Source: CAZGOM01 sp964542875 (GTDB lineage: Bacteria > Planctomycetota > Phycisphaerae > Phycisphaerales > Phycisphaeraceae). Taken from it: DNA of 30,640 bases. The translations under genes and the position numbers were made by a program. Location of the stretch: positions 1-30,640 of the forward strand of contig CAZIWA010000063.1 in the NCBI GenBank assembly GCA_964542875.1, given 5' to 3'. The notes below the pieces were generated by a model. It saw only the letters and a program-made list of their open reading frames with translations, was not told the origin of the DNA and did not search any database. Each line of letters begins with the position of its first letter. Position 1 is the stretch's first letter. This document shows positions 8,622-16,774 of the stretch, piece after piece.

Positions 8622-9477
8622 ACGATTCCCCCATCTTCCGGTACTCGCTGGGCGAAACCCCCACCGCGGCCTTAAACACTTTGGATAAATGAAACTCGTC
8701 GGAGAAGCCCACCATCGACGCGATCTGCTTGAGGTTCTGTCCTGATGAGCGCACCATGATCCGCGCCGTCTCCACGCGTTGCTGCCGCAGGTATTCCATC
8801 GGCGTTACGCCATACCTGGCGCGAAACACCCGGATCAGGTGAAACCGGCTCAGCCCCGCCACCTTTGAAAGCTCATCGATCGATACCGATTCGGACAGCC
8901 GCGTGTGGATGTGCCTGCGCACGCGTTCCAGCCGTTCATCCGGAGCCGGTTGCCGCACCTGCCGAAGCTCCTTGAGCATCAATCCCAGCATCATGTGCAT
9001 CATCTCCGCCGTGGACGGCGCATCCGGGCTCTGCGCCTTCAAATCAAGCATCCATTGCCCTAGAAAGCGCACCCGCCCATGCGTGTCATGCACATACCGG
9101 GGCATGTCCCGGCCCTTGCTCTCCCCGGCATCCAGCCAACTGAAATAAAGCATCCCAAGCGGCTCATCCCCTACAGACCACTCCTCATGCACCACCATCG
9201 CCGGGTAATTCAGCACATCACCCGGCACCGCCTCATACACCCGTCCTTCCATCTCCACCCGGTGCCTTCCCTGCACCACCACGATCAGCTCGTTGCGCCA
9301 CTCATGTGCATGCGCACCAATATGCCACCCCACGGCAAAACCCAATTGCGAACATGAATACAACGCCCCATGCGCCGCTTCCACGCCTTTAAACATGGGC
9401 ACCAGCCCCGGTTCCCTCCAGGGATTCCTGATTTTCTTCCGCGCTTTATTGATGGCGTTTCCTTTCCTGTCTTCCAC
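8608..9477 (-). CDS. AraC family transcriptional regulator with cupin sensor
   Basis: This protein has up to 289 residues: an N-terminal cupin-like ligand domain (about 30-125, with WHIGAHAHEWRNELIVVVQG and PGDVLNYP) and a C-terminal AraC/XylS DNA-binding domain (about 185-283) with two helix-turn-helix units, SIDELSKVAGLSRFHLIRVF and LKQIASMVGFSDEFHLSKVF. The last one is followed by the family signature GVSPSEYRK. Such regulators usually sense a sugar. The GTG at 9477 gives the longest form; an ATG at 9396 (MFKGVEAAHG) is an alternative start. It is divergent from the Gfo/Idh, propeller and epimerase operon (starts 97 bases apart), which is its probable target, and it overlaps the release-factor-like gene by 14 bases. 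Confidence 0.93.
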   Translation of the reverse strand: MEDRKGNAINKARKKIRNPWREPGLVPMFKGVEAAHGALYSCSQLGFAVGWHIGAHAHEWRNELIVVVQGRHRVEMEGRVYEAVPGDVLNYPAMVVHEEWSVGDEPLGMLYFSWLDAGESKGRDMPRYVHDTHGRVRFLGQWMLDLKAQSPDAPSTAEMMHMMLGLMLKELRQVRQPAPDERLERVRRHIHTRLSESVSIDELSKVAGLSRFHLIRVFRARYGVTPMEYLRQQRVETARIMVRSSGQNLKQIASMVGFSDEFHLSKVFKAAVGVSPSEYRKMGESYEYA

Positions 9478-9573
9478 TGCACAGCACTATTTTACATGCC
9501 ATCAGCAACCCCCACCATGCCCACTTGCCCCTCTCCCGATTACCTTCAGCATCCCTCTCCTTTGGAGTTCCCA

Positions 9574-10635
9574 ATGTCCACCCCAGCTAAAAAAGTCCGC
9601 CTCGGTTTTGTCGGCGTCGGCGGCATGGGCCAATGCGCCCACCTCAAGTACTACGCCACCACCCCTGGCTGTGAAATCGCCGCCATCGCCGAAATCCGCC
9701 CCCAGCTCGCCGCTAAAGTCGCCCGTAAATACTTCATCGACAAGGTCTATTCCTCCCACCAGGAAATGATCAAAAACGAACAACTCGACGGCCTCGTCGC
9801 CATCCAGCAGTTCGTCCATCACGGCTCACTTCTCCCCAGCCTCTACGGCGCCAACCTCCCCGTCATCACCGAAAAACCCCTCGCCAGCTCCGTTGAAACC
9901 GGTCAGGACCTCCTGAACAAACTCGCCGCCACCTCCTCCAAACACTTCGTCGCCTACCACAAACGTTCTGACCTGGGCACCCTCGAAGCCCTCAAGATCA
10001 TCAAGCAGTGGCAAACCACCGGCGAGTTCGGCAAGCTCCGCGCCGTCCGCGCCTCCATGGCAGGCGGCGACTGGATCGCCAACGGCTTCTTCGACCTCAT
10101 CACCACCACCGAGCAAGCCTCCGGCCTCGTCGCAGACCCCCGCCCCCAAGGCTCCACCGAAGACTGGCACAAGAAGTATGTGACCATGGTCAACTTCTAC
10201 ATCCACCAGATCAACCTCATCCGCCTCCTCGTCTCCAACAATTACAAAGTCACCTTCGGCGACAAAACCGGCCGCCTCATGGTCGGTCATACCCCCGATG
10301 ACGCACTCGTCACCCTGGAGATGAACTACTTCTCCCCCGACGCCTGGTCCGAAAGTTTCCTCGTCACCTTCGACAAAGCATGGCTCCGGCTCGACTTCCC
10401 CGCACCCCTCACCGTCAATCAATCCGCCCAGCTCACCGTCTACCGCACCGGCAAAACCCAAGGCGGCACCACCCAGGTCACCATCCCCTGGCAAAGCGCC
10501 ATGGCCAACCAGGCCATCCAATATGTTCAGGCTATTCAGGGCCAAACCACCACCCTGGAAACCGCCCAGGAAGCCATCAAAGACCTCGTCATCGCCCGTG
10601 ACCTCGTCAACGCCATAGAAGCCGCCCGCGCCTAA
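9574..10635 (+). CDS. Gfo/Idh/MocA family oxidoreductase
   Basis: This 353-residue NAD(P)-dependent sugar or cyclitol oxidoreductase starts with a Rossmann fold whose dinucleotide motif is GVGGMG (14-19). The family EKP motif is at 100-102, where the Lys is the usual catalytic residue. The C-terminal alpha/beta substrate domain follows from about 125. The ATG at 9574 is chosen because GGAG lies six bases upstream (9564-9567) and the Rossmann strand starts nine residues in; longer forms would run through the regulator promoter. It is the first gene of a likely operon with the propeller (68-base gap) and the epimerase. Together with that epimerase it suggests interconversion and oxidation of a ketose or keto-sugar. 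The exact substrate cannot be read from sequence. Confidence 0.94.
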   Translation: MSTPAKKVRLGFVGVGGMGQCAHLKYYATTPGCEIAAIAEIRPQLAAKVARKYFIDKVYSSHQEMIKNEQLDGLVAIQQFVHHGSLLPSLYGANLPVITEKPLASSVETGQDLLNKLAATSSKHFVAYHKRSDLGTLEALKIIKQWQTTGEFGKLRAVRASMAGGDWIANGFFDLITTTEQASGLVADPRPQGSTEDWHKKYVTMVNFYIHQINLIRLLVSNNYKVTFGDKTGRLMVGHTPDDALVTLEMNYFSPDAWSESFLVTFDKAWLRLDFPAPLTVNQSAQLTVYRTGKTQGGTTQVTIPWQSAMANQAIQYVQAIQGQTTTLETAQEAIKDLVIARDLVNAIEAARA

Positions 10636-10658
10636 ACTCCTACCCCCTCTCCATCCTT

Positions 10659-10693
10659 CTGACCAGACCCCAGACCCTAGACCCCAGACCCTT
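10659..10693. repeat. CAGACCC-type simple repeat in the operon spacer
   Basis: The text runs CTGACCAG, then CAGACCCTAGACC-like units, an irregular repeat of period 7-8 (CCAGACC / CTAGACC). It occupies the whole leader of the propeller gene, which has no Shine-Dalgarno sequence. A near-identical copy is at 16775-16801, and a shorter related word (CAGACCCCAG) lies near 11832. Confidence 0.7.
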
Positions 10694-10703
10694 CCACACC
10701 ACC

Positions 10704-11804
10704 ATGCCACTAAAATTCCGCAAAGAACTCATCGCCGCTGAATCCTTCGAATCCGCCGCCGTCTACGACGTCGACGGCGACGGCATTCTCGACATCGTCT
10801 CCGGTTCCTTCTGGTACCAGGGGCCTGATTTCCGCAAACGCCACCTCATCGGTGATGTCACCCGCCACGCCGAATACTGGGACGACTTCAGCACCATTCC
10901 CATGGACATCACCGGCTCCGGCCGGCTGGACTTCATCACAGGCGGCTGGTGGGGCAACACCCTCCGCTGGCGTCAAAATCCCGGTAAGACCGGCGAAAAA
11001 TGGGCCACCCACATCATCGGCACCACCGGCAACGTCGAAACCACCCGCGCATGGGACATCGACGGCGATGGCGACCTTGAAATCCTCCCCAACACCCCAA
11101 ACTCCCCCCTCATCGCCTACAAGCTCATCCGTGGCGCAGACGGCAAGCCCACCGGCCAGTTCAAAGCCATCACCCTCTTTGATGACCCACAAATCCGCCA
11201 GGGCCACGGCCTGGGCTTTGGCGATATCCGCGGCAACGGCCGCGGCTGCATCCTCCTCGCCCACGGCTGGCTTGAGCCCGCCCCCACCGGCGATATCTGG
11301 TCTCAGCCCTGGACCTACCACAAAGATTTCGACATCAACTACGGTGCCTCCATCCCCATGCTCGTTGTCGATGTCGATGGCGACGGCTTAAACGACATCA
11401 TCGTCGGCAATGCCCACGGCTACGGCCTTGAATGGCTTCAGCAGCAGCGCGACGCCGCAGGCAACATCACCTGGAAACACCACCCCATCGACCCCTTCGC
11501 CTCGCAATACCACGACATGCGCTGGGTTGATATCGATGGCGACGGCAAACCTGAACTCGTCACTGGCAAACGCTTCCGAGCCCACTGCGGCAATGACCCG
11601 GGCGAATTCGACCCCATCGGCATGTACTACTTCAAATTCAACGGCGAATCCTTTTCCAAGCACGTCATCAGTCACGGCCCCCCGGGCGAAGGCGTCGGCT
11701 GCGGCATCTACTTCGACATCGCAGACCTCCGAAAATCCGGCCGCCTCGACATCGTCGCCCCCGGCAAAGACGGTCTCTATGTACTCTGGAACGAAGGAAT
11801 GTAA
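10704..11804 (+). CDS. FG-GAP/VCBS-repeat beta-propeller protein without signal peptide
   Basis: This 366-residue protein consists almost entirely of seven FG-GAP/VCBS-like blades. Calcium-loop motifs of the DxDGDGxxD type are at 22-30 (DVDGDGILD), 68-76, 118-126 (DIDGDGDLE), 173-181, 223-231 (DVDGDGLND), 276-284 (DIDGDGKPE) and 338-349. The fourth and seventh are degenerate. Seven blades suggest one closed integrin-like propeller. No enzyme domain is attached. Most FG-GAP proteins are exported, but the N-terminus MPLKFRKELIAAES is not a signal peptide, so a cytosolic location is suggested. It sits between an oxidoreductase and an epimerase, so it may be a sugar-binding or lyase-like protein of that pathway. 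That role is inference. Confidence 0.9.
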   Translation: MPLKFRKELIAAESFESAAVYDVDGDGILDIVSGSFWYQGPDFRKRHLIGDVTRHAEYWDDFSTIPMDITGSGRLDFITGGWWGNTLRWRQNPGKTGEKWATHIIGTTGNVETTRAWDIDGDGDLEILPNTPNSPLIAYKLIRGADGKPTGQFKAITLFDDPQIRQGHGLGFGDIRGNGRGCILLAHGWLEPAPTGDIWSQPWTYHKDFDINYGASIPMLVVDVDGDGLNDIIVGNAHGYGLEWLQQQRDAAGNITWKHHPIDPFASQYHDMRWVDIDGDGKPELVTGKRFRAHCGNDPGEFDPIGMYYFKFNGESFSKHVISHGPPGEGVGCGIYFDIADLRKSGRLDIVAPGKDGLYVLWNEGM

Positions 11805-11861
11805 GAGCAAATTCTTCTCTTCCACTCCGAACAGACCCCAGTCCCTTCTTAAGGCCCCCCA

Positions 11862-12710
11862 ATGAACCTCGGCATGAACCTCTTCCTCTGGACCGACAGC
11901 GTTCAGGAAACCCACCTTCCTCTGATCGAAAAGCTCGCTAAGCTCGGCTACCAGAGCGTTGAGGTCCCCGTCTTCGCCGGCGATCCGGAGCACTTCCGGA
12001 AAATCGGCAAACGCATCGCCGAGATGGGCCTCAAAACCACCTCCGTTCTGGCCATGGGCAGCGACACCAACCCCGCCAGCCCCGACGCCGCCATCCGCAA
12101 GGCCGCCGCGGACTCCCTCAAGGCCGCCATCGACCGCTCCCAGGCCTTAGGCTCCCACATCCTCTGCGGCCCCCTCCACTCGGCTCTGGGCGTCTTCTCC
12201 GGCCATGGCCCCACCAAAACGGAGCTCAAAAATTCCGCAGCGGTCCTCAAGAGCGTCGGCAACCACGCCAAGAAAGCCAAAGTCACCCTCGCCGTCGAAT
12301 ACCTCAACCGCTTCGAAGCCTACCTCCTCACAACCATGGCGGACACCGTCGCCTACATCGACGCCATCGACCACCCCAACATCGGCCTCATGTTCGACAC
12401 CTTCCACGCTCACATTGAAGAAAAAGACTCCGTCGCCGCCCTCCAGCTCACCGGCGACCGCCTCGTCCACGTCCACTTGAGCGAAAGCGACCGCGGCACC
12501 CCCGGCACCGGCCAGATCGCCTGGACTCCGGTCATGCGCGAACTGCGCCGCCGCAACTACCAGGGCAGCCTCACCATCGAATCCTTCGGCCGCGCCCTCC
12601 CCAACCTCGCCGCCGCCACCCGCGTCTGGCGCGACTTCTTCCCCTCCCAGGACGACGTCGCCATCCGCGGCCAGCAATTCCTCCGCGCCGCCTGGGCCAC
12701 CGCCATCTGA
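11862..12710 (+). CDS. ketose 3-epimerase (D-tagatose/D-psicose 3-epimerase-like TIM barrel)
   Basis: This 282-residue xylose-isomerase-like TIM barrel (AP_endonuc_2 family) closely follows D-tagatose 3-epimerases. In the Pseudomonas cichorii enzyme, as I recall it, the metal ligands are Glu152, Asp185, His211 and Glu246, and substrate residues include Glu158, His188 and Arg217. Here Glu146, Asp179, His205, Glu240, Glu152, His182 and Arg211 fall at exactly six less in every case, in VEYLNRFE, MFDTFHAHIEE, VHLSESDRGTPGTG and TIESFG. It should therefore be an active metal-dependent C3 epimerase of ketoses. It is the third gene of the oxidoreductase/propeller operon, with AAGG upstream of the ATG. 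Hydroxypyruvate isomerase-like proteins are an alternative but fit the motifs less well. Confidence 0.92.
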   Translation: MNLGMNLFLWTDSVQETHLPLIEKLAKLGYQSVEVPVFAGDPEHFRKIGKRIAEMGLKTTSVLAMGSDTNPASPDAAIRKAAADSLKAAIDRSQALGSHILCGPLHSALGVFSGHGPTKTELKNSAAVLKSVGNHAKKAKVTLAVEYLNRFEAYLLTTMADTVAYIDAIDHPNIGLMFDTFHAHIEEKDSVAALQLTGDRLVHVHLSESDRGTPGTGQIAWTPVMRELRRRNYQGSLTIESFGRALPNLAAATRVWRDFFPSQDDVAIRGQQFLRAAWATAI

Positions 12711-12766
12711 CGCTTAAAAACCCCGCGATTTAGCCTTCTCTTGACCCTGTTAGGGGTTCCAGCTAT

Positions 12767-12806
12767 TAGCCGGTGGTTGAGCATGTATCCATGCGACACC
12801 ACCGGT
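12767..12806. repeat. nested intergenic palindrome CCGGTGGT...ACCACCGG
   Basis: CCGGTGGT (12770-12777) pairs with ACCACCGG (12798-12805). Inside, GCATG (12781-12785) pairs with CATGC (12790-12794) around TATC. The result is a two-step hairpin, flanked by TAG and TA. It lies between the epimerase stop and the TPR gene and may serve as a 3' structure, but its CCGG layout matches other palindromes in the window. Confidence 0.6.
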
Positions 12807-12956
12807 ATTCATTGATATTGATTGCTCTTGCACGCGCCTGCTTCGGCGCCAGCCAACCCGTAAAACTCAAATCATGTCTTGCGTTCTCAAAAACTCCACT
12901 CCTCTTTTGAAATATCATGCCCCTCAACTACCGCATCTGGCAAAAACTCTCAATTT

Positions 12957-14363
12957 ATGAATCATCCGGGCGACAATCCAGACGCAGACCTCAGCCGTAT
13001 TGAAGTCGCGCAATTCTTTATGCGCCGCAATCAGTATCGCCAGGCGCTTGATCAGATACAGCAAATCTTAAGCCAAACTCCCAATGATGCCACCGCTTTA
13101 AGTGTCCTTGCGATATGCCTCGCCTGCATGTCTGACAGATCTGCGCTGGCAACAGCGCAAGCCGCCGTTGCGGCCGATCCAGAACTGGCGTACGCACATT
13201 ACGCCAACGCCATTTGCTTATGGAGATGGCATAAAACAAGGGTCCAAGTCGAGCAGGCTTTTCAAACAGCACTGTCCCTGGAACCTTTTAACCCTTCGTA
13301 TATCGCTGAATATGCAAGTTTTCTTGAGGCTCAGGGTGAAGCCTCAAAAGCATTGCCGTGGATCGATCATGCACTTGAGCTTGATCCAGACTACCCCAAA
13401 TGGCACATTGGCCGTTGCAGCATTCTCCTTGCTCTCAAACGAAACCAGGAAGCCGTAAATGAAGCTCAGATTGCTGTTGGACTCGCTCCCGATGATGCAA
13501 ACACGCATGCCGCCCTTGGCACGGCGCTTTTAGCTTCAGATCAATACGATGCTGCCAGCATTCCTCTTCGCGAAGCGCTCCGCTTGGACCCTCTTTCGGC
13601 GCACAACCAGATTCAGTTCCTGGAATCCCTCAAAAACCGTAGTGCACTCCACTATCTCGCCCGCAACGTTGAAGGCGCATTGGCGAAAATGGATTACAGC
13701 CACGTGTCACTGGCATCCGGATCACACCCCATTTTTCAATTCGCTCTTCTCCTTGCACCGTTCTTTTCGATTGTTTTCCAGCCCCTCTTCATTAAAACCC
13801 GAGCAGGGAACAGCAGTTCCTTAAATCATCACTCTGTAATGGCCCTCTTGGCTCTGATCATGCTGACGATCTTTGTGCTGGTCGCGACGCTTCGTAGTCT
13901 GGTCTTTTTTTCCCTTTTGAGATACCCGGACATTCGACCCCTGATCCCCACTCACACAGCCTCATCAGCAATAGGCGTTGTTGTTTTCCTTGCTCATCTG
14001 CCGCTAAGCTTCGTCCTGCTATGGTTTACCTATCGTGCATCCGCACCGGAATTCAAGACCTCTGCAACGGTATACGCGCTTACGCTCAGTCTCTACTTCG
14101 TACTTCTGGTCGCAGGTCTCGCCTCAACGGTTGTCATGCGCGGGTTCATCCCTGCCGTCGTAGCCACAGGGTTGCTGATGGCCTTCGCATTGGTCGGCCA
14201 CACTCACTTTGATAACCCAGGCCTCACCTATTCCGTCGTCACATCACCCTGGTTTCTTCTCGCCCCCATGATGGTGCCCATCGGGGTGGGTTTTGTCATC
14301 ACTGCTTGCAAAGAGTTGCATCAAAGCTTTACCGAACCAAAAGCCCTGCACAAATCTCTATGA
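12957..14363 (+). CDS. TPR protein with six C-terminal membrane segments
   Basis: This 468-residue protein starts with about six tetratricopeptide repeats (12-213), for example LSRIEVAQFFMRRNQYRQAL and ANTHAALGTALLASDQYDAA. It ends with six hydrophobic segments at about 259-279, 294-318, 337-358, 370-393, 396-415 and 428-450. The first half should form a protein-binding scaffold in front of a polytopic membrane domain. I do not recognise the membrane part; no enzyme motif is visible. The ATG at 12957 is chosen because the repeat domain starts soon after it; an ATG at 12879 would add 26 unstructured residues, and neither has a clear ribosome-binding site. Codon use is clearly less C-ending and more A/T-rich than in neighbours, so it may be acquired or under different expression constraints. 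Confidence 0.8.
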   Translation: MNHPGDNPDADLSRIEVAQFFMRRNQYRQALDQIQQILSQTPNDATALSVLAICLACMSDRSALATAQAAVAADPELAYAHYANAICLWRWHKTRVQVEQAFQTALSLEPFNPSYIAEYASFLEAQGEASKALPWIDHALELDPDYPKWHIGRCSILLALKRNQEAVNEAQIAVGLAPDDANTHAALGTALLASDQYDAASIPLREALRLDPLSAHNQIQFLESLKNRSALHYLARNVEGALAKMDYSHVSLASGSHPIFQFALLLAPFFSIVFQPLFIKTRAGNSSSLNHHSVMALLALIMLTIFVLVATLRSLVFFSLLRYPDIRPLIPTHTASSAIGVVVFLAHLPLSFVLLWFTYRASAPEFKTSATVYALTLSLYFVLLVAGLASTVVMRGFIPAVVATGLLMAFALVGHTHFDNPGLTYSVVTSPWFLLAPMMVPIGVGFVITACKELHQSFTEPKALHKSL

Positions 14364-14382
14364 GAGCCACGCGCTATGGCCT

Positions 14383-14730
14383 TCACTGCTTCTTAATCCG
14401 ATTAGATGACTTCACCGTCACCGCCCGATCCCCCGGTTGCTTTCTGATCCACGTCAAAAACGTCGTGATCTCCGGGTGCCCCTGGAGCAGCGCAATCGTA
14501 TAAAAATCCGCGTCTAGCTCTTTCTCCGTTAAAAGCGCGTGTACCTGCGAATGGCACGGCTTGCAGAAGTCCACCGTCTCATCCGGCGCAGGCTTGTCTT
14601 CTTCCGTCTCCCGGCCCTTGCGCTTATTTCTGCGCGATTGCATCCGCGGCACCAGATGGTGCTTGGTCGTCTTAGGCACATGCCTTCCACAAAGTGCGCA
14701 AATCTTCTCGCCGGAATCGCGTCGCGTCAT
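14383..14730 (-). CDS. small HNH-type zinc protein
   Basis: This 115-residue protein has a treble-clef HNH core: CALC (Cys11, Cys14), the HHLVP motif (His24-His25) and CKPCH (Cys56, Cys59, His60) followed by His64. The pattern is that of compact stand-alone HNH endonuclease-like proteins, in which the four Cys bind zinc and the His residues bind the catalytic metal. A lysine/arginine-rich linker (31-46) separates the halves. The ATG at 14730 is chosen because the zinc domain starts ten residues later and longer forms would run into the divergent MarC gene; an ATG at 14739 is also possible. No restriction or phage genes are adjacent. It converges with the TPR gene, 19 bases apart. Function in DNA cleavage is inferred from the fold only. 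Confidence 0.8.
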   Translation of the reverse strand: MTRRDSGEKICALCGRHVPKTTKHHLVPRMQSRRNKRKGRETEEDKPAPDETVDFCKPCHSQVHALLTEKELDADFYTIALLQGHPEITTFLTWIRKQPGDRAVTVKSSNRIKKQ

Positions 14731-14788
14731 GCCCCACATAATAGTTAGGAATAAGCTGTAGTGGCAGGCCCTCACACAAGGCACCGGC

Positions 14789-15418
14789 ATGAACCAATTC
14801 CTCCTCTGCTTCATCCCGCTTTTCGTCGCCATGGACGCCCCGGGCATTCTGCCGGTCTTCTTCAGGCTGACGGCCGGCTGCACCTCTCAGCAGCGTAAAA
14901 AACTCGTCATGCTGGCCATCCCTTCGGCCACGCTCATCGGGCTCACCTTCTTCGTCGCCGGCCGCCCCATCCTCACCTTCCTGCACATCCAGGTCTTTGA
15001 TCTCCAGATCGCAGGCGGCATCCTCCTCTTCCTCTATGCCCTTATGGACCTTGTCATCCCCGGCAAGCCCGCGGTCAATGCGCCCGCCCCCAACGCCGAC
15101 GGCCAGGTTCCCATGGAGCAGGCCCCCGGCATCGTCCCCCTGGCCACCCCGATCATCGTCGGTCCCGCGGTCATGACCCTCGGCCTGGTCATGGTCGATA
15201 AATATGGCCTGGCCATGACTTCCACCGCCCTCATCGCCAACATCCTCATCCTCCTTGCCATCATGATGGCCAGCGACCTCATTCTCCGCTTCATCCCCAT
15301 GCAGGCGATGAATGCCGCCAGCAAAGTCATCGACCTTCTCCTGGCCGCCATCGGCGTCATGCTCGTGCGCGAAGGCATCGTCGCCCTTCTCACGCACCTG
15401 CACAGCCAGACACAGTAG
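14789..15418 (+). CDS. MarC family integral membrane protein
   Basis: This 209-residue polytopic membrane protein belongs to the MarC/UPF0056 family, with about six hydrophobic segments (roughly 1-20, 38-58, 66-90, 112-135, 143-165 and 178-200). Family features are the FVAMDAPGILPVF start, the PSATLIG and FDLQIAGGILLFLYAL segments and the second-half motif PLATPIIVGPAVMT. MarC was named from a multiple-antibiotic-resistance locus, but its transport role is not established, so no substrate is claimed. AAGG lies seven bases before the ATG. It is followed after 102 bases by the YqgE gene and is divergent from the HNH gene. Confidence 0.92.
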   Translation: MNQFLLCFIPLFVAMDAPGILPVFFRLTAGCTSQQRKKLVMLAIPSATLIGLTFFVAGRPILTFLHIQVFDLQIAGGILLFLYALMDLVIPGKPAVNAPAPNADGQVPMEQAPGIVPLATPIIVGPAVMTLGLVMVDKYGLAMTSTALIANILILLAIMMASDLILRFIPMQAMNAASKVIDLLLAAIGVMLVREGIVALLTHLHSQTQ

Positions 15419-15520
15419 CCAGCGGCCCGAATAGGGCGCGCCAAAACTTCCCTTGCGCCCCGCGCTACACTTACAAAAGCCTCGACCGACTCGTGTCTTC
15501 CAGAACCCCGGACCCTCCCC

Positions 15521-16090
15521 ATGAGCCAGCTCAAAGGAAAATTCCTCGTCGCCGCCCCCAAGCTGCTCGACGGTAACTTCGTTCGTACCGTCATTCTCAT
15601 GGTCGATCATTCGGATTCCGGCGCACTGGGCCTCATCGTCAACCGTCCCACCGGCCTTACCATTCAAGAGCTTTGGGCCCAGGTCCAGGCCACCACTCAG
15701 GACGCCACCGGCCCCTGCATCCTCGACGACACCGTTTGCCAAGGCGGTCCCTGCACCGGCACCCTCATGGCCCTCCATACCGAAGAATCCCTCGCCCAGA
15801 TCCTCGTCGTCCCCGGGGTCTACTTCTCCTCGCAAATAGACCAGCTTTCCAGCCTCGTCGGCACCGACGCCGGCCCCATCCGGATCTATTACGGCTACGC
15901 CGGCTGGGGCAAAGGGCAACTCGAAAAGGAAATGGAAACCGGCTCCTGGCTCATTGCCGACGCCACCGCGGACCTCGTCTTCTCCAACCCCAAAAACCTC
16001 TGGGACGCCCTTGTCAAACTCCACTTTGAATCCCTGGGCCTGCGCCACATCAACCCGCGATTCATCCCGCCCGACCCCTCCATGAACTGA
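15521..16090 (+). CDS. YqgE/AlgH family protein
   Basis: This 189-residue cytosolic protein belongs to the DUF179 (YqgE/AlgH) family, recognised from the N-terminal pattern LKGKFLVAAPKLLDGNF, the VILMVDHSDSGALGLIVNRP strand-turn and the later YGYAGWGKGQLEKEM motif. Length is normal for the family. No biochemical activity is firmly known; AlgH was first linked to alginate regulation in Pseudomonas, though that should not be carried over here. The ATG fits the conserved start. It lies 69 bases ahead of the lipoprotein gene and may share transcription with it. Confidence 0.94.
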   Translation: MSQLKGKFLVAAPKLLDGNFVRTVILMVDHSDSGALGLIVNRPTGLTIQELWAQVQATTQDATGPCILDDTVCQGGPCTGTLMALHTEESLAQILVVPGVYFSSQIDQLSSLVGTDAGPIRIYYGYAGWGKGQLEKEMETGSWLIADATADLVFSNPKNLWDALVKLHFESLGLRHINPRFIPPDPSMN

Positions 16091-16159
16091 CTCTCCTCCT
16101 GTCCCTCAAACCAAAATAAATCTCGCCACCCTGCACCCCGCCGCTACAATACTCCCACT

Positions 16160-16681
16160 GTGAAATGCCCCGCCCACCATCCTCTTCCCCGATTGGCCAT
16201 CGGCGCTTTGGCGCTTCTGGCCTTCACTGCCTTGGGCGCAGGCTGCGAAACCAAAACCACCTCCAAGGGCTTCAGTTCCGGCTACAACTATCACAAGCCC
16301 GGCCGAGGCGACCGCATCGCCAAACCCGTGGAGCCCAGCGACCAGGAATCCCTCGCCCGGGCAGACACAGACACTCCCCGCCCCAGCGGGCCTGAAGTCA
16401 AGGTTCCTGAGCCCATCGAAGCCTTGGGCAAAGGCCTGGGTGACATGTTTGAGCTCATCACCCCACCCCCGCAAAACGCCAGCGGCAAACCCGCAGCCAA
16501 TTCCGGCGCCATCCCCAATAACTTCACGGGCACGCACGAAGTCAAAGACAAAAACGGCAACACCGTCCTGGTCCACTTCGACCGCGGCCGAATCATCAAA
16601 AAAGAAGTCATCCCCGAAGGCTCCGACAAACCCATCTCCGACGCCCCCAAAGTCTTCCGCTCCGAACAACCCCGCCCCTGA
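16160..16681 (+). CDS. probable lipoprotein of unknown function
   Basis: This 173-residue protein starts at a GTG (16160). It has a positively charged start, the hydrophobic core LAIGALALLAFTAL and a lipobox-like LGAGC with Cys29; Gly at -3 is not the commonest choice, so lipidation is probable rather than sure. The mature part is hydrophilic and Pro/Lys-rich (30-125), probably a flexible linker. It ends in a small beta-rich segment, EVKDKNGNTVLVHFDRGRIIKKEVI (about 130-154). I do not recognise the family. It follows the YqgE gene and ends 32 bases before a strong hairpin terminator. Confidence 0.75.
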   Translation: MKCPAHHPLPRLAIGALALLAFTALGAGCETKTTSKGFSSGYNYHKPGRGDRIAKPVEPSDQESLARADTDTPRPSGPEVKVPEPIEALGKGLGDMFELITPPPQNASGKPAANSGAIPNNFTGTHEVKDKNGNTVLVHFDRGRIIKKEVIPEGSDKPISDAPKVFRSEQPRP

Positions 16682-16713
16682 GAACTTAAACCAGCATCCA
16701 CAACCTCCCATAT

Positions 16714-16743
16714 AAAAAGAACGCCCAAAAGGACGTTCTTTTT
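16714..16743 (+). terminator. bidirectional intrinsic terminator
   Basis: AAAAAGAACG at 16714-16723 pairs with CGTTCTTTTT at 16734-16743. The stem continues past one C-A mismatch to CC-GG around an AAAA loop. It carries A and T tracts on both sides, so it can end transcripts from both the lipoprotein gene (+) and the sulfatase gene (-), which converge here. Confidence 0.85.
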
Positions 16744-16774
16744 CAATCCCACTCCAATTCTCGTCTCCCTCCCT

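Noticed and set aside
9826..11321. Long minus-strand frames under the oxidoreductase and propeller genes
   Set aside because: Low-complexity Gly/Val/Asp translations opposite well-recognised genes; shadows of codon bias.
14672..16048. 458-codon reading frame opposite the MarC and YqgE genes
   Set aside because: It is very Gly/Asp/Glu-rich, typical of the antisense of C-rich codons; the plus strand has two clear families.
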